Assembly (NCBI GenBank): GCA_043804925.1
Contig: JAZDIP010000069.1
Coordinates: 310,001-374,000 of the forward strand
Length of the DNA: 64,000 nucleotides
Source of the DNA: ChocPot-Mid sp043804925
GTDB lineage: Bacteria > Bacteroidota > Ignavibacteria > Kapaibacteriales > UBA2268
Direction: 5' to 3'
The notes under the pieces are model-generated. The model searched no databases. It saw only the letters and a list, made by a program, of their open reading frames with translations, and was not told the origin of the DNA. The stretch's first letter is position 1. The number at the start of each line of letters is the position of its first letter. A program made the position numbers and the translations under genes. Of this stretch, positions 9,660 to 18,778 are shown piece after piece.

Positions 9660-10562
9660 CTATTTCAGTTCCTTCAAAATTGAAACATCAAAAATTTGAG
9701 AAGTATCTATGCTTTTACTAATCATTTTTTTCTTTCGCATGAAATCGAGGGTAATGTCCGAAATCTTGAAGATATTTTTCTCGGATTCGAGATTGAAAAA
9801 GTCAATATTTTCCTTTAATCCCGGAATAGAAATGTCCTCGTAAGTAATTTTAAATTCGTATTCGCTAACGTCTTCGAGTTCAGCCATAATTTCCATTGAT
9901 TCTCTATAATGCAAGGTTATGTATCTTAAGGCGTCAAACCAGGATTGCAAAATGTTTTTTATATTAATGGAATTATTATCGTAAACTTCTTGTGGAAAAA
10001 CAAGGACATCAATAATGGAACTTGGAATATCCTTTGTAGAAAATATAACATTATATCCTTTTTGCAATAGTTTAGTTGCTTGAGGATTAGAAACAACTAC
10101 TGCACTTACGGAATCATCTTCAAGGGATTGAACTAAATCGTTACCTGTGATTAAAGCAGATTCAATGTCGCTCAAAGGAATGTTTTTTTCTGCTAAAGCC
10201 CTTGCAAGAAAGTACTCGCTTATAATAAGTTTTTCCAGTCCTATTTTTTTACCAATTAAATCTTCGAGATTGTTAATTCCCTCTTTTGCTATAATCATAT
10301 CTGCACCAATAGAATAATCCATAATCAAAACAGCTTTGACAGGAAAACCGGATTCTTGTAGTACAAAGAGCATATCGAGAGTTATAGCCGCTCCATCAAG
10401 TTCGCCGGATTTCAATTGAGCCAATTGTTCCTTTTCATTCAAATTTCTTATAAGTTTAACTGAGCAATTATTTTTTTCAAAAATTCCTACTTGCTCTGCA
10501 AGAAAGAATGGTTCGTTTCCTGTCCATTTGCTTAAACCAATATTTAGAATATGAGCGTTCAC
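9660..10562 (-). CDS. ABC-type substrate-binding-like protein (NMT1/SsuA family) lacking a signal peptide
   Basis: The fold matches NMT1/ThiY/SsuA periplasmic binding proteins: GLSKWTGNEPFFLAEQVGIF at the start, ADMIIAKEGINNLEDLIGKKIG in the first third, and SVSAVVVSNPQA in the hinge region. Relatives bind nitrate, sulfonates, taurine or thiamine precursors. Two features are odd. The protein starts directly at the mature fold with GTG, and an in-frame TGA lies two codons upstream (10566-10568), so no export signal can be encoded. No ABC permease or ATPase gene is adjacent. A cytoplasmic ligand sensor, enzyme-like role, or partner of a distant transporter are all possible. Length (300 residues) otherwise fits the family. 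Confidence 0.75.
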   Translation of the reverse strand: MNAHILNIGLSKWTGNEPFFLAEQVGIFEKNNCSVKLIRNLNEKEQLAQLKSGELDGAAITLDMLFVLQESGFPVKAVLIMDYSIGADMIIAKEGINNLEDLIGKKIGLEKLIISEYFLARALAEKNIPLSDIESALITGNDLVQSLEDDSVSAVVVSNPQATKLLQKGYNVIFSTKDIPSSIIDVLVFPQEVYDNNSINIKNILQSWFDALRYITLHYRESMEIMAELEDVSEYEFKITYEDISIPGLKENIDFFNLESEKNIFKISDITLDFMRKKKMISKSIDTSQIFDVSILKELK

Positions 10563-10681
10563 AATTCACCTGTAATAAAAATTACATAAATAATTAATAC
10601 TTAATAAGTATATATCAATAATAGTACCAAATTAATGATTAATTGTCATTGGTTAATTGTTAATGAAGACATGAGAACAGA

Positions 10682-10705
10682 ATCCTTCTGCAAGTTCAGG
10701 ACAAC
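10682..10705. repeat. Dispersed repeat, degenerate copy
   Basis: ATCCTTCTGCAAGTTCAGGA followed by CAAC matches the 24-bp repeat of 9609-9632 with a few substitutions. It lies in a 225-base gap that also contains short AATTAGTAATTAGTAATT-type simple sequence near 10765-10790. Confidence 0.55.
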
Positions 10706-10787
10706 AACAGTCATAATTTATATTTTAATTGTTCAGTTCAATTTTATTCACAAACAAAACCATTAATAATTAGTAATTAGTAATTAA

Positions 10788-11726
10788 TTATAATCTTATA
10801 CCTGCACCAATAAGATAACCGCTTTTATTCAGTGCGTTTTTACCAATCAGGTTTACTTTGTATGAAAAATCTACATACCAATTGTCAGTAATAAATAACT
10901 GAAACATAAAACCGGCTTGTAACAAGTTTTCCTGTAAAGTAGTTAATCTTGGTTCAAATTCAACAGCTTCGTTGAAATTTCCTAAGCTCTGAATAAAATC
11001 AAGTTGAGCCCCTAACTTTGAACCGGGAACTGTTGTTAAACCAAATTCCGTGTGGATATTAACATAATCAACAAGTTCCTCTCCCCTATAATGATAAGAA
11101 AAAGCTGATTCGAGCCAACCCTTTTCAAATTTAATACCTAATAAAAAGCCAGTATGGATTTCTAAAGCACCATCGCTTAAAAACGTATAATCAGGGTCAT
11201 TTTGAATTCCTTGGTGGAAACCGGGAGGAATTCTCAATTCAGCTAAAGCAGCCACATAAGCTAACTTTGAATAAAATTTATACCTCCCCCCTATACTGAA
11301 ATATGAAGTTTGGAATAAGGAATAATCAGCAGTCTGTTTTTTATAACTAATTGAATCATAAGTTATATTAACAGTGTCTGATATATAGTATACCATTGTA
11401 TCGGCTTTTTGAAGTAAAGTGTGATAAACAACAGGAATTTCCGAAAAGATTACAAGGTTTTCGATTGGAGCATATTCAACTTTAATACCGGATTCAAATG
11501 ATGAATATTCAAAAATATAATCCCTTTCGGGTTGCTCATCGTCTAAGGATTTATCAGGGAGTTCGAATGTCGTTTCACCGTCGAGGTCAAAAAAACTTGT
11601 ACCACTGCTTTTCCCTCCAAAAAATCTTATGTCAATTGTTTTTGCAGGATAAAACTCAGTTTGCGAGTATACCAAGTTAGATGGTATCAAAATAGATACT
11701 ATTATAAAGATTATTGATAATTTCAC
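10788..11726 (-). CDS. Putative outer-membrane beta-barrel protein
   Basis: The 312-residue product has a clear signal peptide (hydrophobic stretch, cleavage near SLVYSQ-like context at residue ~21). It is followed by alternating polar/aromatic strands characteristic of outer-membrane barrels: GIKVEYAPIENLVIFSEIPV, FSIGGRYKFYSKLAYVAALA, LESAFSYHYRGEE. It ends with YLIGAGIRL, a plausible barrel-terminal strand. I do not recognise the family; it resembles the transporter- or phenol-degradation-associated barrels often left as hypothetical. It lies just downstream of the TIR-PLP gene on the same strand, 113 bases from that gene's stop, so co-transcription is possible but not shown. Confidence 0.65.
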   Translation of the reverse strand: MKLSIIFIIVSILIPSNLVYSQTEFYPAKTIDIRFFGGKSSGTSFFDLDGETTFELPDKSLDDEQPERDYIFEYSSFESGIKVEYAPIENLVIFSEIPVVYHTLLQKADTMVYYISDTVNITYDSISYKKQTADYSLFQTSYFSIGGRYKFYSKLAYVAALAELRIPPGFHQGIQNDPDYTFLSDGALEIHTGFLLGIKFEKGWLESAFSYHYRGEELVDYVNIHTEFGLTTVPGSKLGAQLDFIQSLGNFNEAVEFEPRLTTLQENLLQAGFMFQLFITDNWYVDFSYKVNLIGKNALNKSGYLIGAGIRL

Positions 11727-11839
11727 AAAAATTCCTTTTAAATTATTAATTAACTCAAATATTTATTAGACACAAAAAATCAAGAAAAGTTTGATAGCCC
11801 TAAAAAGCCAACAGGAAAATTACTGTTCTATGTTACATT

Positions 11840-13990
11840 TCACACTTTTAATTCGGATAATTTTTTTGTTTTTCCAGTATTGACTATTAATATTTTTGCT
11901 TTTTTCGGAATACTTTCTTTCATTTGTAAAAGCAAAGCAAGCCCTGCCATACCTGATGGCTCGAATTTAATATTTTGTCTCGATGCGATTTCCAAGGCTT
12001 GTTGGACAAACAACTCCTTAACATAATAAAATCCTGTCCTGTTACCCACACAAGCATAGTCGTTTTTTAAAGTATTGATATATTTTTTAAATGAATCAAT
12101 CGAAGGTAGAAAGTTCGAATAAAGTTTATCCAATACCGTATTTGGCTGGTCGGAAGACGCACCGAAAAATTGTGAATTCTTCAGGATTTCAATATTCCCA
12201 AAAAATCTCGGGTCATGCTTGGGAATAAATGAATTAAAATATTCGACCTTCACTATGTTTAGTACATTTATAAATAAGTCACCTGTACCAAATGGGATGA
12301 AACAATATTCCGGATTTTGCATTAATATTTCATAACTCATCCAATCGTAGTAATTATCCTGATTTGGGTCTAAGGTTTCCCTATACGTAATATCAAAACC
12401 ATTTTCATTATCGGTAAGCCCTTTGATTTCATCAGAAGTTAAAAGCTTTTTAGATAAATCAGTCTCATAAAGTTCACAACCGATATCAATTATTGTTTGC
12501 TTGATACCACCGTTCAAATTTTTGTCAATTAATACCTTTAATTTAACGGGAATTTCAAATAAATTCAGAAAATGTTGTATTGCAATTGCCGCACTACCGG
12601 ATGAGATAATTGACATTTGTGGAAGATAATCCTTATATTTTAATCCCTGAATAAGTGACTTATACTTAATAACGACTTCCCATGCCAGGCGGTCTTTGTG
12701 AGTACCGGTTGGATTGGAACTTTCATCTTTCAACCATACATTTGAGTAACCCGGAACCTTTATTCGATATGTTTCCGAGGCGGGAAATTTTGGCTGATAA
12801 TAAGGTAACGGCGGAAACTCAGGTTTTTCAGGGTCGTTCATAGATGGAATTTTTATACCTTTATATGTTTTCTCAAGTTCATAATTAATTTCCTTAACAC
12901 TTGTTTTCTTTGGTAAAAGATTAATTAGCTCATCGGGAGTCTTGATTTTTGCCAATAAAATTTTGAAAAGGATTTTATATTGGCTTGTTAAGATTAAATC
13001 TAAAACCCTGTTTAATTCAACTATAATTTCTTTGATTTCCTTGAGTTCTTTACTTAATTTGAGGAATATTTCTTTGTCTTTTTTCTCGCCCAAAATTAAT
13101 TTATGATTGGCTTCGAGCTTTTCGCTACGAAGTTTCCAGTATTTTAGTAATTCAGACCTTCCGAGAGAGTCGAAAATATTGAAATCACCTTCGTAAATAT
13201 CATCTAAGAGGACATAAAATGTATGAGAAATATAATTGTCAAGGGAGGAATTTGTATATTCAATGAGTTCTTTAACACAGTTTTCATTTTGCAGGTAATC
13301 ACGGCTAATGAGTGAAATGAGCAAAGTCTTGTCATCAAGCTTGCCGTAAACTTCAGAAAGCCGTCCTTTGCTGTATGTATGAGTATTCCTTGTGTCTCCT
13401 TCAACATTGAAGCTCATTTCATCTTTCAATTTTGAAATTATTTTTTCGGCTTCGACCATATTGTTCATTGTCGAAGAAACAATAAATTTTAATTGATGTT
13501 CAGGAATTTTACTCAAAGTCAGGTCATAATTTGTTTTCTTCTCCCTTCTTAAGTAATCAAATCTCTTATAACCAAAAGCAAATAGATAGCATACTTCAAT
13601 GTTATACTCCTGAAACCTTAAACTGTTTGCTTTTCTGTTTGTGTAAAGCAAATTCCTGAAGAATGTGTTACCGGGAAGAATGTCGTATTGAATTTGCTCG
13701 TTAATTCTTATTTCAACATTTTCACGTTCCTTAAAATCATCGAGTTTGGCTTTCATTATTTCGCGAAGCTCTTCGTAATTTTCGAGATGTGAATTAAATT
13801 TTTTACTTCCCCCATCCATTTCGTATTGTTCTCTGATTTTAGCCCTCAAAGAATCGAGTTCGGGTTTATCAATTTTAATCCAGCCGCTTTTTAGCAATAT
13901 TTCTTTTGTCATATTAACACTTTTTTTCTTTTTTTCTATGAATATATTTTCTAATTTAAGAAATCTCATTGAGATAATATTGCTTTTCAT
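11840..13990 (-). CDS. TIR-like domain fused to a PLP-dependent (threonine synthase-type) enzyme
   Basis: The 716-residue protein has three parts. Residues ~30-165 are an unassigned charged domain. Residues ~167-295 look like a TIR domain: strand LKFIVSSTMNN, helix AEKIISKL, then DDKTLLISLISRDYLQNENC with E241 in NCVKEL, equivalent to the conserved SxWCxxE glutamate of NAD-cleaving TIRs (the Trp is replaced by Asn). LLKYWKLRSEKL resembles the typical C-terminal TIR element. After a helical linker, residues ~375-716 form a fold-type II PLP enzyme: NPTGTHKDR (Schiff-base K432), SSGSAAIA (463-470), phosphate loop PFGTG (566-570) and EPSGMAG (677-683), all apparently intact. Bacterial TIR domains usually make signals or deplete NAD in defence; the PLP part may be sensor, effector or enzyme. 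Alternative start ATGs lie at 13969 and 13912. The upstream gene is divergent, 44 bases away. Confidence 0.75.
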   Translation of the reverse strand: MKSNIISMRFLKLENIFIEKKKKSVNMTKEILLKSGWIKIDKPELDSLRAKIREQYEMDGGSKKFNSHLENYEELREIMKAKLDDFKERENVEIRINEQIQYDILPGNTFFRNLLYTNRKANSLRFQEYNIEVCYLFAFGYKRFDYLRREKKTNYDLTLSKIPEHQLKFIVSSTMNNMVEAEKIISKLKDEMSFNVEGDTRNTHTYSKGRLSEVYGKLDDKTLLISLISRDYLQNENCVKELIEYTNSSLDNYISHTFYVLLDDIYEGDFNIFDSLGRSELLKYWKLRSEKLEANHKLILGEKKDKEIFLKLSKELKEIKEIIVELNRVLDLILTSQYKILFKILLAKIKTPDELINLLPKKTSVKEINYELEKTYKGIKIPSMNDPEKPEFPPLPYYQPKFPASETYRIKVPGYSNVWLKDESSNPTGTHKDRLAWEVVIKYKSLIQGLKYKDYLPQMSIISSGSAAIAIQHFLNLFEIPVKLKVLIDKNLNGGIKQTIIDIGCELYETDLSKKLLTSDEIKGLTDNENGFDITYRETLDPNQDNYYDWMSYEILMQNPEYCFIPFGTGDLFINVLNIVKVEYFNSFIPKHDPRFFGNIEILKNSQFFGASSDQPNTVLDKLYSNFLPSIDSFKKYINTLKNDYACVGNRTGFYYVKELFVQQALEIASRQNIKFEPSGMAGLALLLQMKESIPKKAKILIVNTGKTKKLSELKV

Positions 13991-14064
13991 TATTTTGGGA
14001 TATATTTTTTAAGTAAATAATGGATTGAATTACTATGAATAGTATTGTAAAGGAAATTTTAAGT

Positions 14065-14520
14065 ATGAAAAGAAGGATTGTAACAAAATTAATTACTATT
14101 TCACTTGGATTTATTTTTGTGTTTTGTGCTACTTCAAATAAGATTGATAAATCTGATACCAAACCGCCGGTGTCCGTTCAACCTGTTTTAAAGTATGAGC
14201 ATATTGCGAAAGATAAATATTCTGGAGATTTAAAGTTTATTCCTAATCCCGGAAACACTTATATGCTGTGCATAAATCATTTGAAACCTACAAATGAAAA
14301 TCCTTTTCCAAGCTTTAGTTACTTTATTTACGATTTGGCAAAGGATGAGGTGATTTATGAAGACAGCGAGTCCAATGGTGATGTGAACTGGAAGAATAAT
14401 GACCAATTAATGATTCATATTTTCCCCGGTCAAATAAAGACAGAAGATGATAAACCCGTTGTATATATTTACGATATTAAAAAACAAAAGAAATTTATTG
14501 ATGAAATAATAAAGGACTGA
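14065..14520 (+). CDS. Small putative lipoprotein of unknown function
   Basis: I chose the ATG at 14065 because it begins a lipoprotein-type signal (MKRR, hydrophobic core, then FVFC); an in-frame ATG at 14035 would add ten residues. The mature ~130 residues contain alternating strands such as YIYDIKKQKKF and a DGDVNWKNNDQLMI-like segment. These recall single blades of WD/TolB-type propellers, but the protein is too short for a propeller. The stop is 5 bases before the start of the giant BNR-repeat T9SS protein, so the two are very likely co-transcribed. Function unknown. Confidence 0.7.
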   Translation: MKRRIVTKLITISLGFIFVFCATSNKIDKSDTKPPVSVQPVLKYEHIAKDKYSGDLKFIPNPGNTYMLCINHLKPTNENPFPSFSYFIYDLAKDEVIYEDSESNGDVNWKNNDQLMIHIFPGQIKTEDDKPVVYIYDIKKQKKFIDEIIKD

Positions 14521-14525
14521 CTCCA

Positions 14526-17500
14526 ATGAAACCAAAGAAGAACTTTGCTATTATTTTTACTACTTTAATTTGTTGTTACTTCGGATTTCAATTCTTTCAA
14601 CACAATGAAAGTTTGAAAGTTTCAAATTTTGAAAGTTCCACAATTCAAAAATTTGAGCATTTAAAAGTCAAAAAATTTGAAAATTCCGAAGTTCATAAAA
14701 TTTGTAAAGCTCATAAGATTAATCCTTGTACAAAAGCGAACGTAAAAGCTAATGAATCCTTACTTTTTAAATATGAAACTAAAGAATATGAGAAGCCACA
14801 GAAGTTCGATGTACCATATTTATTTGCTGAGTTGCATACAATGATAAGAACACGTGAAGGTGAAGAAATGCCTTCATATAAGCCAAATCAAAGACATATT
14901 GAATATGTAAAAGCGGTGAACAATTCCGATAAAAAATTCAGGGAGAAGCCACAGGCACAATTGAATTGGATCGAAAGAGGTCCCGGAAATGTTGGCGGGA
15001 GAACCAGAGCGTTTATAGTTGACCCGACAGATACATCTCATCAAACCTGGTTTGCCGGTTCGGTAGCAGGTGGTATATGGAAAACTACGGATAAAGGTCA
15101 GAACTGGAGGAACCTGACTCCTTTTCTTCCAAATCTTGCAACAACTACATTAGCTTATTCAGGAGCCAATCCAGATATAATTTATGCAGGAACCGGTGAA
15201 GGATTTATGAATCTCGATGCAGTGAACGGGGATGGAATCTTCAAATCAACAGACCATGGTGAAACATGGACTCAAATACCATCGTCCGCCCGATTCAAAT
15301 CAATTAACAGGATAATTGTTGACCCGGCAAACCCAAATATGGTGCTTTGCTGTGCCAATGATATGAACGTATCAGGTAATCAGGCACAAAGGTATTTTCA
15401 ACCCAGAAATTCTACAATTGAAAAATCCACTAATGGCGGAGTAACATGGCGAACAGTTTATGAAGCAGGAGAATACAGAGTACAGCAAATAATTGCAGAC
15501 CCAAATAATTTTAATATACAATATGCTTCGATTAATGGCATTGGTATTATAAAATCAACAAATGCAGGCAGTACATGGTTTGAATCATCCGACGGTCTGG
15601 GATTATGCCAGAGAATTGAAATGGCAATTTCTCCAAGCAATACAAATAAGCTTTATTTGAGTGTTGAAAACGGGAGTACATCCGATTTTTATATGACCGA
15701 AAATGCAGGAGCGTTATGGTATCTTGTCAATGACATCAAGAAGAACAATTCATGGCTTAGTTCTCAGGGATGGTATGACAACTGTATTGCAGTGCATCCT
15801 TTTAATGAAAACATCATTTTTGTAGGAGGAGTTAATATTTTCAAGATTGAGATGCAGTCTGGACAGGATTCGGTTTTTAAAATTACGGATATCGAGAAGA
15901 ACAATATTGATTCTTACATGACTTTTTATGACAGCGGTTTACCTTACGAGAACGGAGGTATTGGGAGAGGAGAGGATTTTTGGGATGAGGAGTTGTTGGG
16001 AGATGATGAATACACGACAGTCGAAATCCGTTTAGGACAAGGAAGAAGCCAGAAAGCCCATAGATTTATAATGCAAGGAGATGAATATATTTACAAAGAT
16101 TATGTAAACGTTCCTTTTGAAGTGCAGGACTTGAAAAATCTGAAGCAGATAGGTGTTTCTTTTGTTGACAGGAATAATAACAGTAAATTTGATTTGTTAG
16201 AAAGTGATGAGCCGGAATTTATTATTACTCACGCCGTAAATTATTCAAATCAGGCAAATAATAATATTAAGTCAAGTATAAAATATAAGCCATCTTTTAT
16301 TATTACGCCTTTACTTAAAGAAGGAGCAATCTGGGATGCTTTGAATATTCCTTCATCAAAACTGAAGATTTATTGGGATGCAGTTTATACAAAGAAGCGG
16401 AAAACTACTGCGGTAACTGATGGATACGGGCAGTTTGGTAACCCAAATAATAATAGCATTGTGCATGTAGACCAGCATAATATCACGATGATACCAATTG
16501 ACGAGCAAAAAAGTGAATACTGGATATTGATAGGAAATGACGGTGGAGTGGCTTATTCTACTAATGGAGGTACAAATTGGACAGAGACAGACCACAACGG
16601 ATATAATACATCACAATTTTATGGGTGCGATAAGAAGCCGGGAGCTAATGAGTATATAGGTGGAACACAGGATAACGGGACTTATATCAGCAATATGGGT
16701 GAAAATGCGAATTGGGGAACGAAGTACAGGATGGTAATCGGCGGTGATGGATTTGAAGCTGTATGGAACTATAAGGACAGTATGAAGTTGCTTGGCTCGA
16801 GCCAGTTCAATACGCTACGTAAGTCAACTGATGGAGGAGAAACCTGGTTTGGTGTTGGATGGGAAATAACAGACGGATATGGAACAGGAGGACCATTCGT
16901 AACGAAGCTGGCAAAATCCTTATATGATGCTGATTTGGTTTTTGCTGTGGGTAAATCGGGAGTTTGGAGAAGTGAAAATTTTGGTTCCTCATGGCAATTA
17001 CTTGCAATACCGGATTCCCTTTGGAGAAGCGGAGGATATTATAGTAATGCCCAGGTTGAAATATCAGTAGCAAATCCCCAGATAGTATGGGCAGCTGTAA
17101 ATATGTCTGAAAAGGGCAGGATACAATTGTCAACAGATGGAGGATTATCGTTTAATCCGGTGAATAATTATGAACTTGTCCCTATGGGAAGATTGACAGG
17201 CTTGGAGTCACATCCAATAGATGAGAATACTGCTTATAGCTTGTTTTCGTTTGCTAATGCTCCCAAAATATTAAAAACGACAGATAAAGGTGAAAGTTGG
17301 TTTGATATATCCGGATTTGATGATGATTCTGTCAGCAAGAACGGATTTCCGGATGTAGCTGTTTATTGTTTACAAGTTATGCCATTCGATACAAATATTA
17401 TTTGGGTAGGAACTGAAATCGGTTTATTCGAGTCAACGGATAATGCGGTTAGTTGGCATTATGCGGATAATGGATTGCCACCCGTAGCAATATGGCAGAT

Positions 17501-18710
17501 GAAAATTGTTGATGACCAGGTTGTAGTGGCTACTCATGGAAGGGGGATATGGTCAGTTACTCTTCCTCAATTAAAGGATTACGAACCACCGAATATTACT
17601 TTAGCACCGAATATTCAAGGTATGGGGCAATCTCCGACAGGTAAGCTCGCTATTAAAACAAATCTACGTTCGGTTTATGACTCAACATCAGTATTTGTTA
17701 AAAGTAGTAATTCAATAGATTTTGTAAAATCTTACACGCTGTATGGGAATGAAATAGCTGAAACTAAAATAAAGGTAGATGAGCCCGTTGATTCTGAGGA
17801 AGTTGTAAATACTTACATTATATCATACAAAAATGGCAGGGAATATAAGACAGGAGTTTTTTCAACAGTTCTTTATCCTCTCGGTGAAGAACAGGTAACC
17901 TATTATAATGATTTTGAAGAGTCAAAGCAGGGTTTTGGAGGTAATGGTTTTTCTGTTGATACTATTCCGAAATTTATAGGTTCGGCACTGCAAACACGGC
18001 ATAAATACCAGAATAACTCAGCATACCAAAACATCTTATTGACACCAATTGTGGTTGCAGATTCTTTAGCAATGTTTAATTATGAAGATATTGCGATAGT
18101 GGAACCGGGAGAAGAAGGTTCGGAATGGGGACAGGGTGAATTTTATGATTACGTAGTAGTAGAAGCAACAAGAGATGGTTTCGATTGGTTCGCTTTGGGA
18201 AGGGGTTATGATGCAAAATTTGATTCATTGTGGTTAGCTGTATATAATGGGGACACAGCATTGACACAAGATATGTACCGCAAACACGAAGTAGATTTAT
18301 TGGACTATTTTGATAAAAGGGATACAATACTTATAAGATTTAGATTGTATGCGGACCAGGGTGCAAACGGTTGGGGCTGGACTATTGATAATATTGATAT
18401 ACAGCCAAACGGGTATCTTGATGTTAAGGATAGTTATAAACAAAATGATATATTCAGAATTAACAAGATATATCCAAATCCTGCTACAAGGAACGTTAAT
18501 ATTGATATATCATTGAATACAGGAACTGATTTGGAAATTGTAGCTTATGATATAAAAGGTAAACTACTTTCTAACGTATTTAATTATTCTCTACAGGAAG
18601 GAGAACATTTGATTTCCTTTGATACGAAAAATATTGGAACAGGAACAGTTTTTTTGAAGTTTAAGTCAAAAGATAGGACGGAATTTAGAAAAATAGTGAT
18701 TATGAAATAG
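14526..18710 (+). CDS. Giant BNR/sortilin-like repeat protein with T9SS sorting domain
   Basis: The 1394-residue exported protein begins with a signal/anchor segment (residues ~8-24) and a low-complexity linker (~27-64) encoded by simple-sequence DNA. From ~145 onward it has repeated VPS10/BNR-type propeller blades: GNVGGRTRAFIVDP, AGGIWKTTDKGQNW, GDGIFKSTDHGETW, NTLRKSTDGGETW, GVWRSENFGSSW, KILKTTDKGESW and GLFESTDNAVSW. A C-terminal beta-sandwich region (~1130-1300) precedes a T9SS sorting domain (IYPNPATRNVNIDIS ... FRKIVIMK). Blades with the SxDxGxxW signature occur in sialidases and sortilins; no catalytic residues can be assigned, so binding of glycans or protein is as likely as hydrolysis. 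A segment at ~490-640 with acidic residues interrupts the propeller. It directly follows a small lipoprotein gene. Confidence 0.85.
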   Translation: MKPKKNFAIIFTTLICCYFGFQFFQHNESLKVSNFESSTIQKFEHLKVKKFENSEVHKICKAHKINPCTKANVKANESLLFKYETKEYEKPQKFDVPYLFAELHTMIRTREGEEMPSYKPNQRHIEYVKAVNNSDKKFREKPQAQLNWIERGPGNVGGRTRAFIVDPTDTSHQTWFAGSVAGGIWKTTDKGQNWRNLTPFLPNLATTTLAYSGANPDIIYAGTGEGFMNLDAVNGDGIFKSTDHGETWTQIPSSARFKSINRIIVDPANPNMVLCCANDMNVSGNQAQRYFQPRNSTIEKSTNGGVTWRTVYEAGEYRVQQIIADPNNFNIQYASINGIGIIKSTNAGSTWFESSDGLGLCQRIEMAISPSNTNKLYLSVENGSTSDFYMTENAGALWYLVNDIKKNNSWLSSQGWYDNCIAVHPFNENIIFVGGVNIFKIEMQSGQDSVFKITDIEKNNIDSYMTFYDSGLPYENGGIGRGEDFWDEELLGDDEYTTVEIRLGQGRSQKAHRFIMQGDEYIYKDYVNVPFEVQDLKNLKQIGVSFVDRNNNSKFDLLESDEPEFIITHAVNYSNQANNNIKSSIKYKPSFIITPLLKEGAIWDALNIPSSKLKIYWDAVYTKKRKTTAVTDGYGQFGNPNNNSIVHVDQHNITMIPIDEQKSEYWILIGNDGGVAYSTNGGTNWTETDHNGYNTSQFYGCDKKPGANEYIGGTQDNGTYISNMGENANWGTKYRMVIGGDGFEAVWNYKDSMKLLGSSQFNTLRKSTDGGETWFGVGWEITDGYGTGGPFVTKLAKSLYDADLVFAVGKSGVWRSENFGSSWQLLAIPDSLWRSGGYYSNAQVEISVANPQIVWAAVNMSEKGRIQLSTDGGLSFNPVNNYELVPMGRLTGLESHPIDENTAYSLFSFANAPKILKTTDKGESWFDISGFDDDSVSKNGFPDVAVYCLQVMPFDTNIIWVGTEIGLFESTDNAVSWHYADNGLPPVAIWQMKIVDDQVVVATHGRGIWSVTLPQLKDYEPPNITLAPNIQGMGQSPTGKLAIKTNLRSVYDSTSVFVKSSNSIDFVKSYTLYGNEIAETKIKVDEPVDSEEVVNTYIISYKNGREYKTGVFSTVLYPLGEEQVTYYNDFEESKQGFGGNGFSVDTIPKFIGSALQTRHKYQNNSAYQNILLTPIVVADSLAMFNYEDIAIVEPGEEGSEWGQGEFYDYVVVEATRDGFDWFALGRGYDAKFDSLWLAVYNGDTALTQDMYRKHEVDLLDYFDKRDTILIRFRLYADQGANGWGWTIDNIDIQPNGYLDVKDSYKQNDIFRINKIYPNPATRNVNIDISLNTGTDLEIVAYDIKGKLLSNVFNYSLQEGEHLISFDTKNIGTGTVFLKFKSKDRTEFRKIVIMK
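14606..14715. repeat. Degenerate short-period repeat inside coding sequence
   Basis: The segment is made of variants of GAAAGTTTGAAAGTTTCAAA and AAAATTTGAAAATTCC. It encodes residues ~28-64 of the BNR-repeat protein (FE-rich, for example SNFESSTIQKFEHLKVKKFE). The composition resembles intergenic simple sequence rather than propeller-encoding DNA. Confidence 0.6.
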
Positions 18711-18778
18711 CAGGAATTTAATGTAAAATGTTGAATGAAAAATATAGAAAGAAGTTGTAATAAAATTGGAGTTTTGAA

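Noticed and set aside
12900..13400. Reading the TIR-like segment as a STAND ATPase or helicase piece
   Set aside because: No P-loop or Walker B motif is present; the strand/helix order and the NCVKEL motif fit TIR better.
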